Numbered from the stretch's first letter, positions 19,655-28,450 are shown. The stretch: DNA of 39,123 bases from Sphingomonadaceae bacterium (GCA_030147805.1 JASBUR010000061.1:1-39123), one strand, 5' to 3'. Program-made: numbers and translations. Notes: a model not told the origin generated them from the letters alone.

Positions 19655-21034
19655 CTGTCCGACGCAATCCCCGACGATGAGAATGTTGCGACCGACAAGC
19701 CGCAACGCCAGGAAATCGCCGAACGCGGCGGCTTCGACGCCGCGCGCGGCATCCGCACCGGCAGCACCGCCATCGTCATTCTGCCCGACCACGCCCGCGA
19801 TGCGGGCCGGGGAGAGGAGGGGCGCGACGCCGAGGCCAAGCTCGCCGAGGCGGTCGGGCTCGCCGAGGCGATCCAGCTCGATGTCGTCCACAGCGAAGTC
19901 GTGCGCATCCGCAAGGCGCAGCCGTCGATGCTGTTCGGCAAGGGGCAGGCCGAGCGCATCGCCGCCGCCGTCGCCGCGCTCTGCGCCGAGATCGTCGTCA
20001 TCGACGGCACCGTGTCGCCGATCCAGCAGCGCAACCTCGAAAAGGCGCTCGGCGCCAAGGTCATCGACCGCACCGGGTTGATCCTCGAGATCTTCGGCGA
20101 GCGCGCCAGCACGCGCGAGGGAACGCTGCAGGTCGAGCTGGCGCATCTCAACTATCAGGCGAGCCGGCTGGTGCGGTCGTGGACCCACCTCGAACGCCAG
20201 CGCGGCGGCTTCGGCTTCCTCGGCGGCCCCGGCGAAACGCAGATCGAGGCCGACCGCCGTCTCATCCGCGACCGCATCGCCAAATTGAAGCGAGAGCTCG
20301 AGGACGTGAAGCGCACGCGCGCGCTGCACCGCACGCGCCGGCAGAAGGCGCCCTCTCCGGTGGTGGCGCTCGTCGGCTACACCAATGCCGGCAAATCGAC
20401 GCTGTTCAACCGGCTGACCGGCGCCGAGGTGATGGCCGAGGACCTGTTGTTCGCGACGCTCGACCCGACGATGCGCGCGATCGAGCTGCCCGGCTTCGAC
20501 AAGGTCATCCTCAGCGACACCGTCGGTTTCGTCTCCGAGCTGCCGACGCAGCTGGTCGCGGCGTTCCGCGCCACGCTCGAGGAGGTGCTCGAAGCCGATC
20601 TCATCGTCCATGTCCGCGACGTCGCGCATCCCGACACCCAGGCGCAGCTCGCCGACGTCAAGGGCGTGCTGCGCGACCTCGGCATCGTCGACAGCGGCGA
20701 GGCGGCGTCGCCGATCATCGAGGCGCTCAACAAGATCGACCTGCTCGACGACGAGAACCGCGCGCGCATCCTGGCGCAGACGCCCGACGACGCCGTCGCC
20801 ATCTCGGCGCTGACGGGCGAGGGGGTCGACAAGCTGCAGGCGCTGATCAGCGCGATGCTGCAGCGTTCGGCGCGCGTCTACGACTATGTGCTGGGCCCGC
20901 AGGACGGCAAGCGCGCCGCCTGGCTCTACGAGCATGGCGAGGTGGTCGAACGCCGCGACGCGGACGACGGCAGCCTGTTCCTGCGCGTGCGGCTCGGCGA
21001 CGAGGAGCATGCGCGTTTCGAAGGCCGGCGTTAA
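19655..21034 (+). CDS. hflX: Ribosome-associated GTPase HflX, apparent CTG start
   Basis: 459 residues from the CTG at 19655. HflX splits or rescues stalled ribosomes under stress. The N-terminal domain (AEAVGLAEAIQLDVVHSEVV, FGKGQAERIA), the glycine-rich linker ERQRGGFGFLGGPGETQIE with the following coiled coil, and the G domain with G1 GYTNAGKST, DTVGFV and NKID are complete. In this frame there is no ATG, GTG or TTG between the upstream stop (19592-19594) and a GTG at 19901, and that GTG would delete 82 residues including conserved N-terminal sequence. The CTG has a GAGGAA Shine-Dalgarno site 8 nt upstream, made of the last hfq codons. The stop overlaps the mazG stop by 4 nt (convergent). 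Confidence 0.9.
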   Translation: MSDAIPDDENVATDKPQRQEIAERGGFDAARGIRTGSTAIVILPDHARDAGRGEEGRDAEAKLAEAVGLAEAIQLDVVHSEVVRIRKAQPSMLFGKGQAERIAAAVAALCAEIVVIDGTVSPIQQRNLEKALGAKVIDRTGLILEIFGERASTREGTLQVELAHLNYQASRLVRSWTHLERQRGGFGFLGGPGETQIEADRRLIRDRIAKLKRELEDVKRTRALHRTRRQKAPSPVVALVGYTNAGKSTLFNRLTGAEVMAEDLLFATLDPTMRAIELPGFDKVILSDTVGFVSELPTQLVAAFRATLEEVLEADLIVHVRDVAHPDTQAQLADVKGVLRDLGIVDSGEAASPIIEALNKIDLLDDENRARILAQTPDDAVAISALTGEGVDKLQALISAMLQRSARVYDYVLGPQDGKRAAWLYEHGEVVERRDADDGSLFLRVRLGDEEHARFEGRR

Positions 21035-21822
21035 CGCCTTTCCGCTGCCTTCGCAGCGTCCCACAGCGCTTCCTTGCCATCGAGGTCGAGCGCGGCGAAG
21101 CGATCGCCGGCGGCGGCCTCCATCGCCGCGAAGCGCCGTTCGAACTTGCCGTTGGCGCGGCGCAGCGCTTCCTCGGCGTCGACGCCGAGATGGCGGGCAT
21201 AGTTGACGACCGCGAACAGCAGGTCGCCGACCTCGTCGGCGCGCTCGTCGTCGCTCGCCTCGGCAACTTCCTGCAATTCCTCGACGAGCTTGGCGCGCGG
21301 CCCGTCGGCATCGGGCCAGTCGAAGCCGGTGCGCGCCGCGCGCTTCTGCAGCTTCTGCGCGCGCATCAGCGCCGGCAGCCCGAGCGCCACGCCGTCGCGC
21401 GCGCCGGCGCGCGGCTTCTCGGCGGCCTTAAGCGTTTCCCAGGCGACGGTCTGCGCCGCGGCGCTGGCGACGTCGACGTCGCCGAACACATGCGGATGGC
21501 GGCGCACCATCTTGTCGGCGATGCCGGCGGCGACGTCGGCGAGGGTGAAGGCGCCGGTCTCAGCCGCCATCTGCGCATGGTAAACGACCTGCAACAGCAG
21601 GTCGCCGAGTTCTTCGCGGAGCTCACCCATGTCGCCGCGCGCGATCGCGTCGGCGACTTCATAGGCTTCCTCGATGGTGTAGGGCGCGATCGTCGCGAAA
21701 TCCTGCTCGAGATCCCAGGGACAGCCGCCGTTCGGATCGCGCAGCCGGCGCATGACCTCGGCGAGCCGTTCGAACGCGGCGCCGGCGGGCTCGTCGGGCG
21801 CTGCAGGGGGCCTTGTCGTCAT
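21031..21822 (-). CDS. mazG: Nucleoside triphosphate pyrophosphohydrolase MazG
   Basis: 263 residues with two MazG repeats. The N-terminal unit has CPWDLEQDFATIAPYTIEEAYEVADAI and EELGDLLLQVVYHAQMA, and the C-terminal unit has KLVEELQEVAEA and DEVGDLLFAVVNYAR; the metal-binding EExxE and ExxD patterns are visible in both. It hydrolyses NTPs to NMP and pyrophosphate, clearing aberrant nucleotides and in E. coli lowering ppGpp. It is convergent with hflX. Upstream of its ATG is an all-AT 14-bp palindrome in an otherwise GC-rich region. Confidence 0.95.
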   Translation of the reverse strand: MTTRPPAAPDEPAGAAFERLAEVMRRLRDPNGGCPWDLEQDFATIAPYTIEEAYEVADAIARGDMGELREELGDLLLQVVYHAQMAAETGAFTLADVAAGIADKMVRRHPHVFGDVDVASAAAQTVAWETLKAAEKPRAGARDGVALGLPALMRAQKLQKRAARTGFDWPDADGPRAKLVEELQEVAEASDDERADEVGDLLFAVVNYARHLGVDAEEALRRANGKFERRFAAMEAAAGDRFAALDLDGKEALWDAAKAAERR

Positions 21823-21837
21823 CGATCCGCCAGTCTG

Positions 21838-21851
21838 ATAATATATATTAT
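21838..21851. promoter_or_regulatory. 14-bp AT-only palindrome upstream of mazG
   Basis: ATAATATATATTAT is perfectly self-complementary and stands out in a GC-rich genome. It lies 16-29 nt before the mazG ATG (minus strand) and 19 nt after the end of the protease gene. On the minus strand it is preceded by TTTACA and offers TATAAT/TATATT-like -10 candidates, so it may be the mazG promoter, an operator, or both. Confidence 0.45.
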
Positions 21852-21869
21852 GTAAAATGAGTATCGGTC

Positions 21870-22481
21870 TCAGGGGCGCATGATGAGGGTTTCGCCCTCG
21901 ACGCGCCAGCCACCGAGCGTGCGCAGGAAGTCCATGCCGAGCAGATTGGTGTCGAGCGCGCCTTCGGTGACGCTGACGCGCATGTTCGTCCGCACGATCG
22001 GCCCGACCTCGAACGTGGCGACGCGCGTGCCGGCAACGCGCACGCTGCCGTTGGCGGTCTGCGCGACTCCGTCATAGGCCAGCCGCGCCGGATCGATGCC
22101 GACGCGCCGCGCCGCGTCCTCGGTCAGCATGACGCCGCTGGCGCCGGTGTCGATCAGGAACAGCAGCGGCTCGCCGTCGATCGACGCGCGCACCCAGAAA
22201 TGCCCGTCGTTGCGCGAGCGGATGTGAAACTCGTTGCCCTCGACATGGCCGCGCGCCGGATCGACCGCGCCGGTCAGCCGGCCGAACACCCCCCTGGCTG
22301 CGTCCTGATAGGTGGTCGCGACGATGATCACCGTGAAGATCGCGACCCAGGCGGCCGCCATGGCGCCGCCGCGCCGCCAGCCGACGCGGCGCAGCGACAG
22401 CGAGCCGACGAGCACCGCGACGAGGATGATCGACAGATAGAGCGCGTTCGCCCGATCCATGCCGTCGAGACCGTCGAACAT
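21870..22481 (-). CDS. Membrane-anchored retropepsin-like aspartic protease
   Basis: 203 residues. Two N-terminal hydrophobic helices (about 12-29 and 39-56) are followed by a single-lobe aspartic protease domain: the catalytic LFLIDTGASGVMLTEDAARRVG with Asp111 in D-T-G, and the conserved LLGMDFLRTLGGWRVEGETLIMRP at the end. This matches the TIGR02281-type bacterial clan AA proteases, which should dimerise to form an active site. The substrate is unknown. The ATG at 22481 shares one base with the stop of the MBL gene (TGATG), so the two are coupled. Confidence 0.9.
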   Translation of the reverse strand: MFDGLDGMDRANALYLSIILVAVLVGSLSLRRVGWRRGGAMAAAWVAIFTVIIVATTYQDAARGVFGRLTGAVDPARGHVEGNEFHIRSRNDGHFWVRASIDGEPLLFLIDTGASGVMLTEDAARRVGIDPARLAYDGVAQTANGSVRVAGTRVATFEVGPIVRTNMRVSVTEGALDTNLLGMDFLRTLGGWRVEGETLIMRP

Positions 22482-23245
22482 CAGACCTCCAGGCTCAGCA
22501 TGTCGTAGCCGGGCTCGACGCCGGCAGGAAGCTCGGCGCGCAAGGTCGCATAGTCCATCGACTGGTCCATGTGCGTCAGCACCGCGCGCGCCGGACGGAA
22601 GCGCGCGATCCAGCCGAGCGTGCGGTCGAGATGCGTATGCGTCGGATGCGGCGTCCGGCGCAGCGCGTCGACGATCCACAGGTCGAGCCCCTCAAGCGCG
22701 GTCGTCGCTTCCACGGTCAAGTCGTTGATATCGGTCGAATAGGCCAGCGCCGCGCCGCCGGCGTCGAAGCGATAGCCCGACGATTTGATGTCGCCGTGAA
22801 TCTGCGGAAACCAGCTGATCTCGACGCCGCCGATGACAAGCCGATCGGGCATGTCGTGGGCGTTACAGGTCGGCGGATAGCCGTCGCGGCCCTCGAACAC
22901 ATAGTCGAAGCGCGCGCGCAGCCGGGCCCAGGTCGCCGGATGCGCATAGCAGTCGACCGGCCGGCGCATCGCGTGGAAGACCTGCCGCAGGTCGTCGATG
23001 CCATGCGTATGGTCGGCATGATCGTGCGTGAACAGCACCGCGTCGAGCCGGTCGATGCCCGCGGACAGCATCTGCTCGCGGAAGTCGGGGCTGGTATCGA
23101 CGAGGATGGCGGCGCCCTGATGCTCGACGAGGATCGACACGCGGCGGCGGCGGTTGCGCGGCTCGTCGGGATCGCAGGCGCCCCAGTCGTTGCCGATCCG
23201 CGGCACGCCGCTCGACGTGCCCGACCCGAGCAGCGTCACCTTCAC
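22481..23245 (-). CDS. MBL-fold metallo-hydrolase (PhnP-like)
   Basis: 254 residues. The metallo-beta-lactamase motif THDHADHTHGIDD (about 75-87), the upstream ILVDTSPDFREQM, and the later YSTDIN, DLWIVDALR, HLDRTLGWI and LTHMDQSMDY fit the PhnP/RNase Z-like cyclic phosphodiesterase group. The start is the GTG at 23245 (VKVTLLGSGTSSGVPRIG), which overlaps the tatD stop as GTGA; the open frame upstream is antisense shadow of tatD. The exact substrate is not known. Confidence 0.92.
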   Translation of the reverse strand: MKVTLLGSGTSSGVPRIGNDWGACDPDEPRNRRRRVSILVEHQGAAILVDTSPDFREQMLSAGIDRLDAVLFTHDHADHTHGIDDLRQVFHAMRRPVDCYAHPATWARLRARFDYVFEGRDGYPPTCNAHDMPDRLVIGGVEISWFPQIHGDIKSSGYRFDAGGAALAYSTDINDLTVEATTALEGLDLWIVDALRRTPHPTHTHLDRTLGWIARFRPARAVLTHMDQSMDYATLRAELPAGVEPGYDMLSLEV

Positions 23246-24021
23246 GCCGGCGTGGCTTTCGTGAACAGCGCGAAGAAGTTGCGCGTCGTGCTTTCCATCA
23301 GCTCGTCGGCCGAGACACCGCGCAGCCCGGCGACGAAGCGCGCGGTGTGCGACACGAACGCCGGCTCGCACGGCCGCCCGCGCACCGGCACCGGCGCGAG
23401 AAACGGCGCGTCGGTTTCGACGAGCAGCCGGTCGGCCGGAATGATCGCGGCGGTCTCCTGCAGTTCGCGCGCGTTCTTGAAGGTCACGATCCCCGACAGC
23501 GAGATGTAGAAGCCCAGCTCGAGCGCGATCTCGGCGAAGCTGCGACTGGCGGTGAAGCAGTGGATGACGGCGGGGAACGCCCCCTTCCCCATTTCCTCGC
23601 GCAGGATCGCCGCGCTGTCGGCCTCGGCGTCGCGCGTGTGGACGATCAGCGGCAGCCCGGTGTCGCGCGCCGCGGCGATATGGCTGCGGAACGAGCGCTG
23701 CTGCTGGTCGCGGTCGCTATGGTCGTAATAATAGTCGAGCCCGGTCTCGCCGATGCCGACGACGCGCGGATGCGCCGCGGCGCCGACGAGCGCCGCGGTA
23801 TCGACCTCGATATGACCGTCCGCCTCGTGCGGATGGATGCCGACCGTCGCCCAGACGTCGGGATGGCGTTCGGCGACGGCGATGACGTCGGCCCATTCGC
23901 GCTTCTTGGTCGAGATGCCGAGCATGCCGGTGACGCCGGCGGCGCGCGCGCGCGCGATCACCCCGGCCTGATCCTCGACGAGGCCGGGGTAGTTCAGATG
24001 GCAGTGGCTGTCGATCAGCAT
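23242..24021 (-). CDS. tatD: TatD-family metal-dependent DNase/hydrolase
   Basis: 259 residues, a TIM-barrel hydrolase. The metal-binding DSHCHL at residues 4-9, GIHPHE, GETGLDYYYD, PLIVHTRDAE, HCFTAS and LVETDAPFLAP are all family signatures. TatD proteins are 3'-5' exonucleases linked to DNA repair and oxidative stress. The ATG at 24021 lies 8 nt after the metG stop, and the stop overlaps the MBL gene start, so metG-tatD-MBL-protease is one transcription unit. Confidence 0.95.
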   Translation of the reverse strand: MLIDSHCHLNYPGLVEDQAGVIARARAAGVTGMLGISTKKREWADVIAVAERHPDVWATVGIHPHEADGHIEVDTAALVGAAAHPRVVGIGETGLDYYYDHSDRDQQQRSFRSHIAAARDTGLPLIVHTRDAEADSAAILREEMGKGAFPAVIHCFTASRSFAEIALELGFYISLSGIVTFKNARELQETAAIIPADRLLVETDAPFLAPVPVRGRPCEPAFVSHTARFVAGLRGVSADELMESTTRNFFALFTKATPA

Positions 24022-24029
24022 CGGTGACG

Positions 24030-25574
24030 TCAGGCCTCGGCGGGTTCGACCCAGCGCGGGAAGATACCCTGTGGAGATGGCAAATTCGTTCCCGGTTGCA
24101 AGGCCTTGTCGAGGCTGGCGAAGTCGCGCTGGTCCGCCGGCACGGCGAGCTGGTCGAGCAGCGCGGCGCAGGCCGCCGGCATCGCCGGCTGCGCGAGGAT
24201 CGCGAGCCGCCGCACCAGCTCGGCGACGTTGTAGAGGACGGTGGCCATGCGCGCCGGATCGGTCTTCTTCAGCAGCCAAGGGGCCTGCGACGAGATATAG
24301 ACGTCGCCCTCGGTCACCGTCCGCCAGATCGCTTCGAGCGCGCTGTGGATGGCATATGACGTCATGGCGGCGCGCACCTGCCCGGGCAGCGCCTCCATCG
24401 CCGCGAACAGCGCCTCGTCCTCGGGCGTGCGCGGCCCCGGCACCGGCAGCACGCCGCCGAGATTCTTGGCGATCATCGACAGCGAACGCTGCGTCAGATT
24501 GCCGAGGCCGTTGGCGAGGTCGCCGTTGGTGCGCGCGACGATGGCGTCATGGCTGTAGCTGCCGTCCTGGCCGAACGGCACCTCGCGCAGCAGGAAGTAG
24601 CGCAGCTGGTCGACGCCGTACGCCTCGGCGAGCGCGAGCGGCTCGACGACATTGCCCAATGATTTCGACATCTTCTCGCCGCGGTTGAGCACGAAACCGT
24701 GGCCGAACACCGATTTGGGCAGCGGCAGCCCCGCCGACATCAGGAACGCCGGCCAGTAGACGGTGTGGAAGCGGACGATGTCCTTGCCGATGATGTGGAC
24801 GTCGGCCGGCCAGCTCTTCTCCCACTGCGGCAGGTCGTCGGTCCAGCCGATGCCGGTCATGTAGGTGGTGAGCGCGTCGACCCAGACGTACATGACGTGG
24901 CGCTCGTCGCCGGGCACCGGCACGCCCCAGTCGAAGCTGGTGCGCGACACCGACAGGTCCTTCAGCCCGCCGCGCACGAAGTTCAATATCTCGTTGCGGC
25001 GGCTCGCCGGCTGGATGAACTCGGGGTTTTTCTCGTACAGATCGAGCAACTTGTCGGCATAGGCTGAGAGTTTGAAGAAGTAGCTTTCCTCGACGGTCCA
25101 TTCGACCGGGGTGCCCTGGGGCGACAGCTTCTCGCCCCCTTCCCCCTCGATGAGCTCGCTGCCGTCGTAATAGGCCTCGTCGCGGATCGAGTACCAGCCT
25201 TCGTAGCGGTCGAGATAGATGTCGCCGGCGGCGGCCATGCGCTTCCACAGCTCGGTGACGCCGCGATAGTGCGTCTCGGTCGTGGTGCGGACGAAGCGGT
25301 CGTAGCCGACGTTCAGCTTGTCCATCATGCCGGTGAAGTGCGGCACCATCGAATCGGCGAAGGCGCGCGTCTCCATGCCGGCGTCGCGCGCGGTCTTCAC
25401 CATCTTCAGCCCATGCTCGTCGGTGCCGGTGAGCAAGGTGACGTCGCGGCCCTCGAGCCGGTGGAAACGCGCGATGAAGTCGGTGGCGATCGCCTCATAG
25501 GCATGGCCCATGTGCGGGCGGCCGTTGGGATAGGCGATGGCGGTGGTGATGTAGAATTTTTCGGTCGCGGACAT
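24030..25574 (-). CDS. metG: Methionyl-tRNA synthetase
   Basis: 514 residues. Charges tRNA-Met. The HIGH-type motif is PNGRPHMGHAY and the KMSKS motif is intact in NRGEKMSKSLGN. No four-cysteine zinc knuckle is seen in the connective domain and there is no C-terminal EMAPII-like domain, which is the compact MetG form common in alphaproteobacteria. The ATG at 25574 gives MSATEKFYITTAIAYPNG. It follows holB by 31 nt on the same strand. Confidence 0.97.
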   Translation of the reverse strand: MSATEKFYITTAIAYPNGRPHMGHAYEAIATDFIARFHRLEGRDVTLLTGTDEHGLKMVKTARDAGMETRAFADSMVPHFTGMMDKLNVGYDRFVRTTTETHYRGVTELWKRMAAAGDIYLDRYEGWYSIRDEAYYDGSELIEGEGGEKLSPQGTPVEWTVEESYFFKLSAYADKLLDLYEKNPEFIQPASRRNEILNFVRGGLKDLSVSRTSFDWGVPVPGDERHVMYVWVDALTTYMTGIGWTDDLPQWEKSWPADVHIIGKDIVRFHTVYWPAFLMSAGLPLPKSVFGHGFVLNRGEKMSKSLGNVVEPLALAEAYGVDQLRYFLLREVPFGQDGSYSHDAIVARTNGDLANGLGNLTQRSLSMIAKNLGGVLPVPGPRTPEDEALFAAMEALPGQVRAAMTSYAIHSALEAIWRTVTEGDVYISSQAPWLLKKTDPARMATVLYNVAELVRRLAILAQPAMPAACAALLDQLAVPADQRDFASLDKALQPGTNLPSPQGIFPRWVEPAEA

Positions 25575-25605
25575 GCGCGGCGCTTACACGCGCCGCGCCG
25601 TTCCG

Positions 25606-26574
25606 TCACCCCTCCAGCGCGGCGACGAGGTTGGCGAGCTCGTAGGCGACGCTCTGCGGGTCGAGCGACAGCGGCTGCGCCTGCCCGCCGAGCCCGTTCG
25701 CGCGCTCCCATAGCGCCAAGGTGCGCGCCAGCTCGTGGCCGGCCTTGTGCCGCGCGCGTTCGGCGATGAACGCCGGCGCCAGCTCGAGGAATGCCTCGTA
25801 GCGCGGTTGCGCCGCCTTGCCGGCGAGCGAGCGCGCCAGCTGCAAGGTCAGCGCCGAGCGTTGCGCCGGCGCCGCGCCCGCCAGCTCGCGCAGCGACCGC
25901 GTCAGCCCGTCGATGTCGAGCCCGGCGAAGCGCAGGGCGCGCCCCGGGCTGCCGCCGGCGAGCCCGACCAGCGTGTCGAGTTCGCCGTCCTCCGCGTCGG
26001 GCAGCTTGTCGGCGAGCACGCGGCGCACCTCATCGTCGGCGAGCCGCTGGAAGCGCAGGATGCGGCAGCGCGAGCGGATCGTCGGCAGCAGCCGCCCCGG
26101 GGCATGGCTGACCAGCAGGAACAGCGTGTTCGCCGGCGGCTCCTCCAAATTCTTGAGGAAGGCATTGGCGGCGGCGCGGTTCATGTCGTCGATCGCGTCG
26201 ACGATGATGACGCGCCACGGCGACAAGCCGGGGGTCGAGCGGAACACCGGCTGCAGCGAGCGCACCTGATCGACGCCGATATGGGCGGCGAGCCCGCCCG
26301 AGTCGCGCTCCTCGCGCGCCAGCACGCGCAGGTCGAGATGGCTGCCCGCGGCGATCAGATGCGCGATGCGATGCGCGGGCGACACGGCGAGCCGGTCGGC
26401 GGCGATGCCCTCGGGCGGCCCGGCGGCGCTGGCAAGGATGTGCGCCGCGGCGGCCTCGGCAAACGCCGCCTTGCCGATCCCGGTCGGCCCGGCGAGCAGC
26501 CAGGCATGATGCGTCCGCCCCGAGGTCCAGGCGTCGAGAAAGGTCCGCTGCTGTTCGAGATGGCCGACGAGCAT
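25606..26574 (-). CDS. holB: DNA polymerase III delta' subunit
   Basis: Clamp-loader subunit of the replisome. 322 residues with an AAA+ core: GHLEQQRTFLDAWTSGRTHHAWLLAGPTGIGKAAFAEA carries a P-loop-like motif, AIDDMNRAAANAFLKNLEEPP the Walker B region, and PTIRSRCR the SRC arginine-finger motif typical of delta'. The remaining C-terminal 130 residues form the variable collar domain. The ATG at 26574 is 70 nt downstream of the tmk stop. The order tmk-holB-metG-tatD is conserved in many bacteria. Confidence 0.95.
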   Translation of the reverse strand: MLVGHLEQQRTFLDAWTSGRTHHAWLLAGPTGIGKAAFAEAAAAHILASAAGPPEGIAADRLAVSPAHRIAHLIAAGSHLDLRVLAREERDSGGLAAHIGVDQVRSLQPVFRSTPGLSPWRVIIVDAIDDMNRAAANAFLKNLEEPPANTLFLLVSHAPGRLLPTIRSRCRILRFQRLADDEVRRVLADKLPDAEDGELDTLVGLAGGSPGRALRFAGLDIDGLTRSLRELAGAAPAQRSALTLQLARSLAGKAAQPRYEAFLELAPAFIAERARHKAGHELARTLALWERANGLGGQAQPLSLDPQSVAYELANLVAALEG

Positions 26575-26624
26575 GGTGATGACTTAGCGGTTGGTGGTGG
26601 GGGCGGCTAGCCGTCGAGAACCCC

Positions 26625-26639
26625 CTCCCCGCTGGGGAG
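26625..26639. repeat. CTCCCC-GCT-GGGGAG hairpin between tmk and holB
   Basis: Perfect 6-bp arms around a 3-nt loop in the 70-nt gap between tmk and holB, a few bases from the tmk stop. Without a T-run on either strand it is not a classical terminator. Such short GC hairpins are often dispersed repeats in GC-rich genomes; no second copy is seen in this window. Confidence 0.5.
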
Positions 26640-26644
26640 AGGGC

Positions 26645-27265
26645 CTAGAGGAGCGGCTGCACCGCCTGCCACACGCGCGCGGCGACGTCTTCGACGCTCC
26701 CCGAGGCATCGATCAGCTTGCACCGCGCGGGCTCGGCCGCCGCGCGGGCGCGGAAGCCCTGGCGCACCGCGGCGTGGAACGCCTCGCCCTTCGATTCGAA
26801 GCGCATCTCGGTGCCGGCGCGCTGCGCGGCGCGCGCCAGCCCCTCGCGCTCGGGCAGGTCGAGGATCAGCGTCAGGTCGGGCCACAGGTCGGCGGTCGAC
26901 ACCTTGTGCAGCGCGCGCAGCTCGGCCTCGGGCAGCCCGCCGCCGACGCCCTGGTAGACCAGGGTCGAATCGGCATAGCGGTCGGTGATCACCCAGGCGC
27001 CGCGCGCCAGCGCCGGGCGCACCAGCCGCTCGACATGGTCGGCGCGTGCCGCGTTCATCAGCAGCGCCTCGGCGCGCACCCCCCAGCGGTCGGCGGCGCC
27101 GATGAGCAGCAGCGCGCGGATCGCGTCGGCGCCCGGCGTGCCGCCGGGCTCGCGCGTCGTCACCACCGCGGCGCCCTGCCCGCCCAGCCGCTCGGCGAGC
27201 AGGCGAAGCTGCGTCGACTTGCCGGCCCCCTCCCCGCCTTCGAAGCTGAGGAAGCGGCCGCTCAC
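26645..27265 (-). CDS. tmk: Thymidylate kinase
   Basis: 206 residues. Phosphorylates dTMP to dTDP. The P-loop is GGEGAGKST (10-18), with TREPGGTPGA, the DRYADSTLVYQG stretch carrying the DR(Y/H) motif, and a lid region with RAAQRAG. The start is GTG at 27265, overlapping the stop of the carboxypeptidase gene as GTGA, which gives the normal MSGRFLSFEGGEG N-terminus. It is coupled to the cell-wall gene upstream. Confidence 0.96.
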   Translation of the reverse strand: MSGRFLSFEGGEGAGKSTQLRLLAERLGGQGAAVVTTREPGGTPGADAIRALLLIGAADRWGVRAEALLMNAARADHVERLVRPALARGAWVITDRYADSTLVYQGVGGGLPEAELRALHKVSTADLWPDLTLILDLPEREGLARAAQRAGTEMRFESKGEAFHAAVRQGFRARAAAEPARCKLIDASGSVEDVAARVWQAVQPLL

Positions 27266-28431
27266 TGGCCGAAGAACAGCGCGCGGAAATTGGCGGCGAG
27301 CCGCCCGAACGGCCCGGCCTTGGCGACCGCCTCGGCGGCGACGAGCGGCAGCCGCGTCGTCGGCATGCCGGGGCGCGACACCTGCAGCTCGGCGACCTTC
27401 TGGCCCTTGGCGATCGGCGCCTTCAGCGGGCCGTCATAGACCACTTTGACGCGCATCTCGGGGCCGCCGGCGCGCGGCACCGTCACCGCATAGTCGCGCG
27501 GCGCCATCAGGCCGACGCTGTCCTTCTCGCCGAGATGCACCTCGGCGGTTTCGACGACGCTGCCGGCGCGCGCCAGCGGCTGCGCCTTCCAGGCGCCGAA
27601 GCCCCATTCCATGAAGGCGACCGATTCCTTGATGCGCTCGTTCATCGAGGTCAGCCCGCCGAGCACCATGACGAGTCGGCGCCCGTCCTGGATCGCCGAG
27701 CCGGTGAAGCCGTAACCGGCGGCCTCGGTATGGCCGGTCTTGAGCCCGTCGGCGCCGCGGACGCGGCCGAGGATCGGGTTGCGGTTGCCCTGGGTGATGG
27801 GCGCGCCGCTGCCCAGCGTCTTGCCCCAGGTGAAGCTCGGCTGCCCGTAGAATTTCTTGTAGAGGTTGGGGAAATCGAGAATCGTCCGCTCGCCGATGAT
27901 CGCGAGGTCGTGCGCGGTGACATATTCGTTGGGGTCGGGCCAGCCGTTGGTGTTGGCGAAGTTCGAACCGGTCAGCCCGATGCGCTTGGCGGTGGCGTTC
28001 ATGATCTCGACGAACGCCGGCTCGGTGCCCGCCAGCCCCTCGGCGAGCACGACGCAGGCGTCGTTGCCCGACAGCGTGACGATGCCGTGCAGCAGGTCCT
28101 CGACCGAGACTTCCTCGTTGGGCGACAGGAACATCGTCGATCCGGCCTTCGGGCCGTGCCACTGCTCCCAGGTCTCGGGACGGACGCGGATCTTCTGGTC
28201 GAGCTTGACCTCGCCCTTCTTGATCAGGTCGAAGACGACGTAGACGGTCATCATCTTGCCCATCGACGCCGGCGGGATGCGCTCGTTGGCGCCCTTCGAA
28301 TAGAGCACCTGCCCCGACGACAGGTCCTTCATATAGGCGAAGGGCGCGACGGTCTGGTGCGTCGGCTGGGCAAGCGCCGGGCCCGCGGCCAGCAGGGCGG
28401 TGGCGAAGGTGAGACGCGCGAACTGACGCAT
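27262..28431 (-). CDS. D-alanyl-D-alanine carboxypeptidase (DacA/DacC type penicillin-binding protein)
   Basis: 389 residues. Trims the terminal D-Ala from peptidoglycan pentapeptides in the periplasm. A signal peptide (LTFATALLAAGPALAQ, cut near residue 22) precedes the catalytic domain with SxxK at Ser56-Met-Gly-Lys59, SGN at 121-123 and KTG at 231-233. The C-terminal PBP5-type domain and an amphipathic helix near AAEAVAKAGPFGRLAANFRALFFG are present, which would anchor it to the membrane surface. The ATG at 28431 has a GGAG site 9 nt upstream. tmk begins within its stop. Confidence 0.96.
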   Translation of the reverse strand: MRQFARLTFATALLAAGPALAQPTHQTVAPFAYMKDLSSGQVLYSKGANERIPPASMGKMMTVYVVFDLIKKGEVKLDQKIRVRPETWEQWHGPKAGSTMFLSPNEEVSVEDLLHGIVTLSGNDACVVLAEGLAGTEPAFVEIMNATAKRIGLTGSNFANTNGWPDPNEYVTAHDLAIIGERTILDFPNLYKKFYGQPSFTWGKTLGSGAPITQGNRNPILGRVRGADGLKTGHTEAAGYGFTGSAIQDGRRLVMVLGGLTSMNERIKESVAFMEWGFGAWKAQPLARAGSVVETAEVHLGEKDSVGLMAPRDYAVTVPRAGGPEMRVKVVYDGPLKAPIAKGQKVAELQVSRPGMPTTRLPLVAAEAVAKAGPFGRLAANFRALFFGQ

Positions 28432-28450
28432 GGATGACAACTCCGGATAG

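Noticed and set aside
19677..20081. Plus-strand ATG frame beginning at 19677 as an alternative hflX start.
   Set aside because: It is in a different frame from the GTPase and encodes Ser/Arg/Pro-rich shadow sequence; a frameshift would be needed to join it to hflX.
26625..26639. Rho-independent terminator between tmk and holB.
   Set aside because: The hairpin is GC-rich but no T-run follows on either strand, and the genes around it are expected to be co-transcribed.
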